DNA from: Chlamydiales bacterium
GTDB lineage: Bacteria; Chlamydiota; Chlamydiia; Chlamydiales; FEN-1388
Direction of reading: 5' to 3'
DNA: 6,899 bases
NCBI GenBank assembly: GCA_021372185.1
Contig: JAJFUY010000319.1
Coordinates: forward strand, 1-6,899
Made by a program: the position numbers and the translations under genes. Below, in pieces: positions 5,212 through 6,899 of the stretch. How positions within the stretch are numbered: position 1 is the stretch's first letter; each line of letters begins with the position of its first letter. Under the pieces are notes generated by a model. That model ran no database searches, was not told the DNA's origin, and was given only the letters and a program-made list of their open reading frames with translations.

Positions 5212-6253
5212 AACCACTCTTTGTCTTGGGATTCTCTCGGGGCTTAAAAAACGCTATAACTCTGTTGGCTTTTTAAAGCCTGTTGGCCAAGAAATTGTCA
5301 GGTGCGATGATGGCTCAGAAGTAGATAAAGACGCGGTTTTATTTAAAGACCACTTTGGCCTCTCCTCTTCTTACACAACCCTTAGCCCCATACACTGCCC
5401 TGCTGGCTTTACGCGTGATTTTTTAGATAATAAAATTGACCAGCAAAGCATGCTGGACCAGATTACCACCTCTTGGAATAATCTAAAAAACTTACATGAT
5501 TTTATGTTAATAGAGGGCACCGGACACGTAGGTGTGGGCTCATTATTTAACTTAAATAATGCGCGTGTTGCCAAGTTATTAGATGTTGAAGTTGTCATCA
5601 TAGCAACAGGCGGTATAGGGTCTGCTTTTGACGAACTTTCACTAAATATTGAAATGTGCCGCAGCCACAACGTACCTATCAAAGGCGTAATCTTAAATAA
5701 AGTGCTTAATGACAAGCGAGATATGATTTTAGAGTACTTTCCAAAGGCTTTAGCACGCTGGAATGTACCCCTCATAGGCTGCATCCCCTTCACACCCCTT
5801 TTATCACGCCCCAGCATGCGCGATTTTGCAAACCTCTTTAAAAGCCCTTTTCTATGCGGCCAGGAACATGCTTTTCGCCATTTCCAAGAAATTCGCTTAG
5901 TGGCAGGATCACTAGAGTCTCACGTAGAAGAAACAAAACCCAATCAGCTCATCATAACACCCGCCTGCCGAGAAGATGTCATCATCTCAACCATCGGTAA
6001 ACACCTCAGAGAAAAACAGGCCAAACGCGACTGGGAAACAGGCATCATCTTAACAGGCCAAACACCGCCTCGCGATGAGCTTAAAAAACGCATGCAAAAC
6101 CTAGACTTACCCATCATCTACGCCAACGCCTGCAGCTTTGACGTCATGAAAAAAGTAAGCACCTTCAACGCCAAAATTTTGCGCGAAGACACCGCCAAAG
6201 TCCAAGAAGCCATCAACATCGTCGAAAAAAACATCAACTTCGATGTTTTCTAA
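5165..6253 (+). CDS. BioD-like P-loop ATPase with DRTGG-type C-terminal part (phosphotransacetylase N-terminal-like)
   Basis: This 362-residue protein begins with a P-loop of the dethiobiotin-synthetase class (ATGQHVGKTT at 9-18). It continues with FLKPVGQE at 36-43, an EGTGHVGVG segment at 117-125, and VILNKV at 175-180 in a nucleotide-base position. This is the AAA_26 domain, as in the N-terminal part of long bacterial phosphotransacetylases. Residues from about 210 to 330, with ITPACREDVIIS and IILTGQTPPRDELK, match the DRTGG-type domain that follows it there. The phosphotransacetylase catalytic domain itself is absent, so this is a free-standing regulatory-type module. Its substrate is unknown; it is not a biotin gene by context. 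It starts within the Nudix gene (47-bp overlap). Codons ending in C rise from 12 of the first 55 to 31 of the last 47. Confidence 0.85.
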   Translation: MKKAIFVAATGQHVGKTTLCLGILSGLKKRYNSVGFLKPVGQEIVRCDDGSEVDKDAVLFKDHFGLSSSYTTLSPIHCPAGFTRDFLDNKIDQQSMLDQITTSWNNLKNLHDFMLIEGTGHVGVGSLFNLNNARVAKLLDVEVVIIATGGIGSAFDELSLNIEMCRSHNVPIKGVILNKVLNDKRDMILEYFPKALARWNVPLIGCIPFTPLLSRPSMRDFANLFKSPFLCGQEHAFRHFQEIRLVAGSLESHVEETKPNQLIITPACREDVIISTIGKHLREKQAKRDWETGIILTGQTPPRDELKKRMQNLDLPIIYANACSFDVMKKVSTFNAKILREDTAKVQEAINIVEKNINFDVF

Positions 6254-6282
6254 AAAAAACCCGATTGTGAAAAAATGGATAA

Positions 6283-6345
6283 GTGTGCCGTAGGCACACC
6301 GTATTATTAGCCCTCAAGTGATAGCCCAGACGGGCTTTTCGACTT
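6283..6345 (+). repeat. Two-hairpin repeat, copy A
   Basis: Hairpin 1 is GTGTGCC-GTA-GGCACAC (6283-6299, perfect 7 bp). It is followed by the linker TATTATTAGCCC (6302-6313) and hairpin 2, AGCCC-AGAC-GGGCT (6323-6336), with four T's overlapping its end. The outer stem of hairpin 2 is reduced to AAGT/ACTT, so this copy looks degenerate. It begins 29 bp after the BioD-like gene stop, and hairpin 2 with its T-run could act as that gene's terminator. Confidence 0.7.
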
Positions 6346-6363
6346 TAAAAATATACTAATTTA

Positions 6364-6425
6364 TGGGCCGTAGGTCCACGATTATTATTAGCCCACAATG
6401 TAGCCCCGACGGGGCAAATTGTGGG
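6364..6425 (+). repeat. Two-hairpin repeat, copy B
   Basis: Hairpin 1 is TGGGCC-GTA-GGTCCA (6364-6378, one G-U pair). The linker TATTATTAGCCC lies at 6383-6394. Hairpin 2 has an outer stem CCCACAAT/ATTGTGGG (6392-6399 with 6418-6425, perfect) and an inner stem GCCCC-GAC-GGGGC (6403-6415, perfect). It is the best-formed copy of the family. Confidence 0.8.
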
Positions 6426-6444
6426 ACCGTTGTAATTAATTATA

Positions 6445-6493
6445 GAGCCACGGATGTGGCGACTCATTATTTCAGTCGCCACATCCGTGGCTC
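6445..6493. repeat. Perfect 20-bp-arm hairpin
   Basis: Arms at 6445-6464 and 6474-6493 are exact reverse complements of 20 bp around a 9-nt loop. The ends GAGCC and GGCGA and the TTCAGTCGCC junction are shared with the hairpin core at 2587-2644, while the middle of the stem is different. It lies between repeat copies B and D and has no U-run after it on either strand, so it is not a typical terminator. Confidence 0.85.
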
Positions 6494-6514
6494 CGATGTT
6501 TTTTCCATCCCGTT

Positions 6515-6579
6515 CCCACGGTTTGACCCTACTGAGTCCACACCATGGGCTAATAATAAATTTGCACCTCCGGCGCAAA
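6515..6579 (-). repeat. Two-hairpin repeat, copy D, inverted
   Basis: Read on the minus strand, hairpin 1 pairs 6572-6579 with 6561-6568 around a GGA loop (8 bp, one G-U). The linker is TATTATTAGCCC (6547-6558). Hairpin 2 has an outer stem CCCATGGT/ACCGTGGG (6542-6549 with 6515-6522, one G-U) and an inner stem GACTC/GGGTC (6534-6538 with 6525-6529, one G-U). Most stem bases differ from copy B, yet the pairing is kept. It follows the alkyltransferase gene on the same strand. Confidence 0.75.
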
Positions 6580-6643
6580 AAACACGAAACCATTTGGGAA
6601 GAAACACTAATTCAGAGCCATTTTTTACAGCGTGTTCAAGCTT

Positions 6644-6899
6644 TCAAGCCTCAATATCTAATAGCGTTTGTTTGCGGTCGAGGCCGCCGGCAAAGCCTTG
6701 GAGCTTGCCTGTGGTGGCTATTACTCTGTGGCAGGGAATGATGATAGAAATGGGGTTGCGGCCGATGGCGGCGCCTACTGCTCTTACCGCTTTTGGACGG
6801 CCTATTTTTTCTGCTATGTCTTTGTAGGTCCAGGTTTTACCGTAGGGAATCTCTTTTAGGGCGCGCCATACATCTTCTTGAAAAGGCGTACCTGTAACA
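6644..6899 (-). CDS. ogt: O6-alkylguanine-DNA alkyltransferase, C-terminal half (5' end outside window)
   Basis: The 84 visible residues (first full codon at 6898) are the C-terminal DNA-binding and catalytic domain of a methylated-DNA-protein cysteine methyltransferase. They begin TGTPFQEDVWRALKEIPYGK, followed by a helix-turn-helix and the Arg-finger region RAVGAAIGRNP. The active site IIPCHRV follows, with the alkyl-accepting Cys, and then GFAGGLDRKQTLLDIEA to the stop. The protein repairs O6-methylguanine by irreversible transfer of the alkyl group to that cysteine. The catalytic Cys separates it from the Cys-less alkyltransferase-like (Atl) proteins. The N-terminal domain and start lie beyond 6899. 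The gene converges on the BioD-like gene, with the repeat cluster between them. Confidence 0.95.
   Translation of the reverse strand, partial: VTGTPFQEDVWRALKEIPYGKTWTYKDIAEKIGRPKAVRAVGAAIGRNPISIIIPCHRVIATTGKLQGFAGGLDRKQTLLDIEA

Noticed and set aside
5371..5817. 148-codon frame on the minus strand inside the BioD-like gene
   Set aside because: The plus-strand frame has clear P-loop and family motifs; the antisense frame is a shadow.
6283..6579. CRISPR array
   Set aside because: Copies differ in sequence and orientation, spacing is irregular, each unit is itself a complex hairpin, and there are no unique spacers of constant length.
6345..6859. Several overlapping reading frames on both strands at 6345-6859
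   Set aside because: They cross the hairpin repeats and lie opposite the alkyltransferase coding region; none has a protein-like pattern or a start signal.

Overview
This window carries protein genes on both strands, one structural RNA gene, and two stretches dense in palindromic repeats. The set suggests a Gram-negative-type, probably host-associated bacterium: a secreted serpin, a lipoprotein, a bacterial-size SRP RNA, and a methionine aminopeptidase of the archaeal/eukaryotic type II. Intracellular lineages such as Dependentiae or environmental Chlamydiae would fit, but no marker here settles the phylum, so this assignment is a low-confidence inference.

Region 1 to 2426, all on the minus strand. 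The bacterial SRP RNA (2332-2426) has its own promoter and ends in a closing stem followed by eight T's. Downstream of it lies a three-gene operon: a lipoprotein of unknown function (1587-2240), a CPBP intramembrane protease (748-1590, joined by an ATGA overlap), and a secreted serpin (from 737 leftward, cut by the window edge). The lipoprotein's ribosome-binding site lies inside a perfect 7-bp hairpin.

Region 2427 to 3786. A 199-bp nested palindrome (2515-2713) separates the SRP promoter from a two-gene cassette on the minus strand: a small winged-helix protein (3312-3647) overlapping by ATGA with a nucleotidyltransferase-fold protein (2794-3315). The cassette's promoter has a palindromic operator exactly between its -35 and -10 boxes, so it looks autoregulated. 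In layout it resembles nucleotidyltransferase toxin-antitoxin modules.

Region 3787 to 6253. A type II methionine aminopeptidase (minus) diverges from a Nudix hydrolase (plus) across 51 bp. The Nudix gene overlaps by 47 bp a BioD-like P-loop ATPase with a DRTGG-type C-terminal part, whose codon usage changes markedly along its length.

Region 6254 to 6899. A 390-bp gene-free stretch holds three diverged copies of a two-hairpin repeat whose stems are kept by compensatory changes, plus a perfect 20-bp-arm hairpin that shares its ends, but not its middle, with the core of the 2515-2713 palindrome. The window ends in the C-terminal half of an O6-alkylguanine-DNA alkyltransferase (minus). The hairpin families and the autoregulated winged-helix/nucleotidyltransferase cassette are the features most likely to be undescribed.
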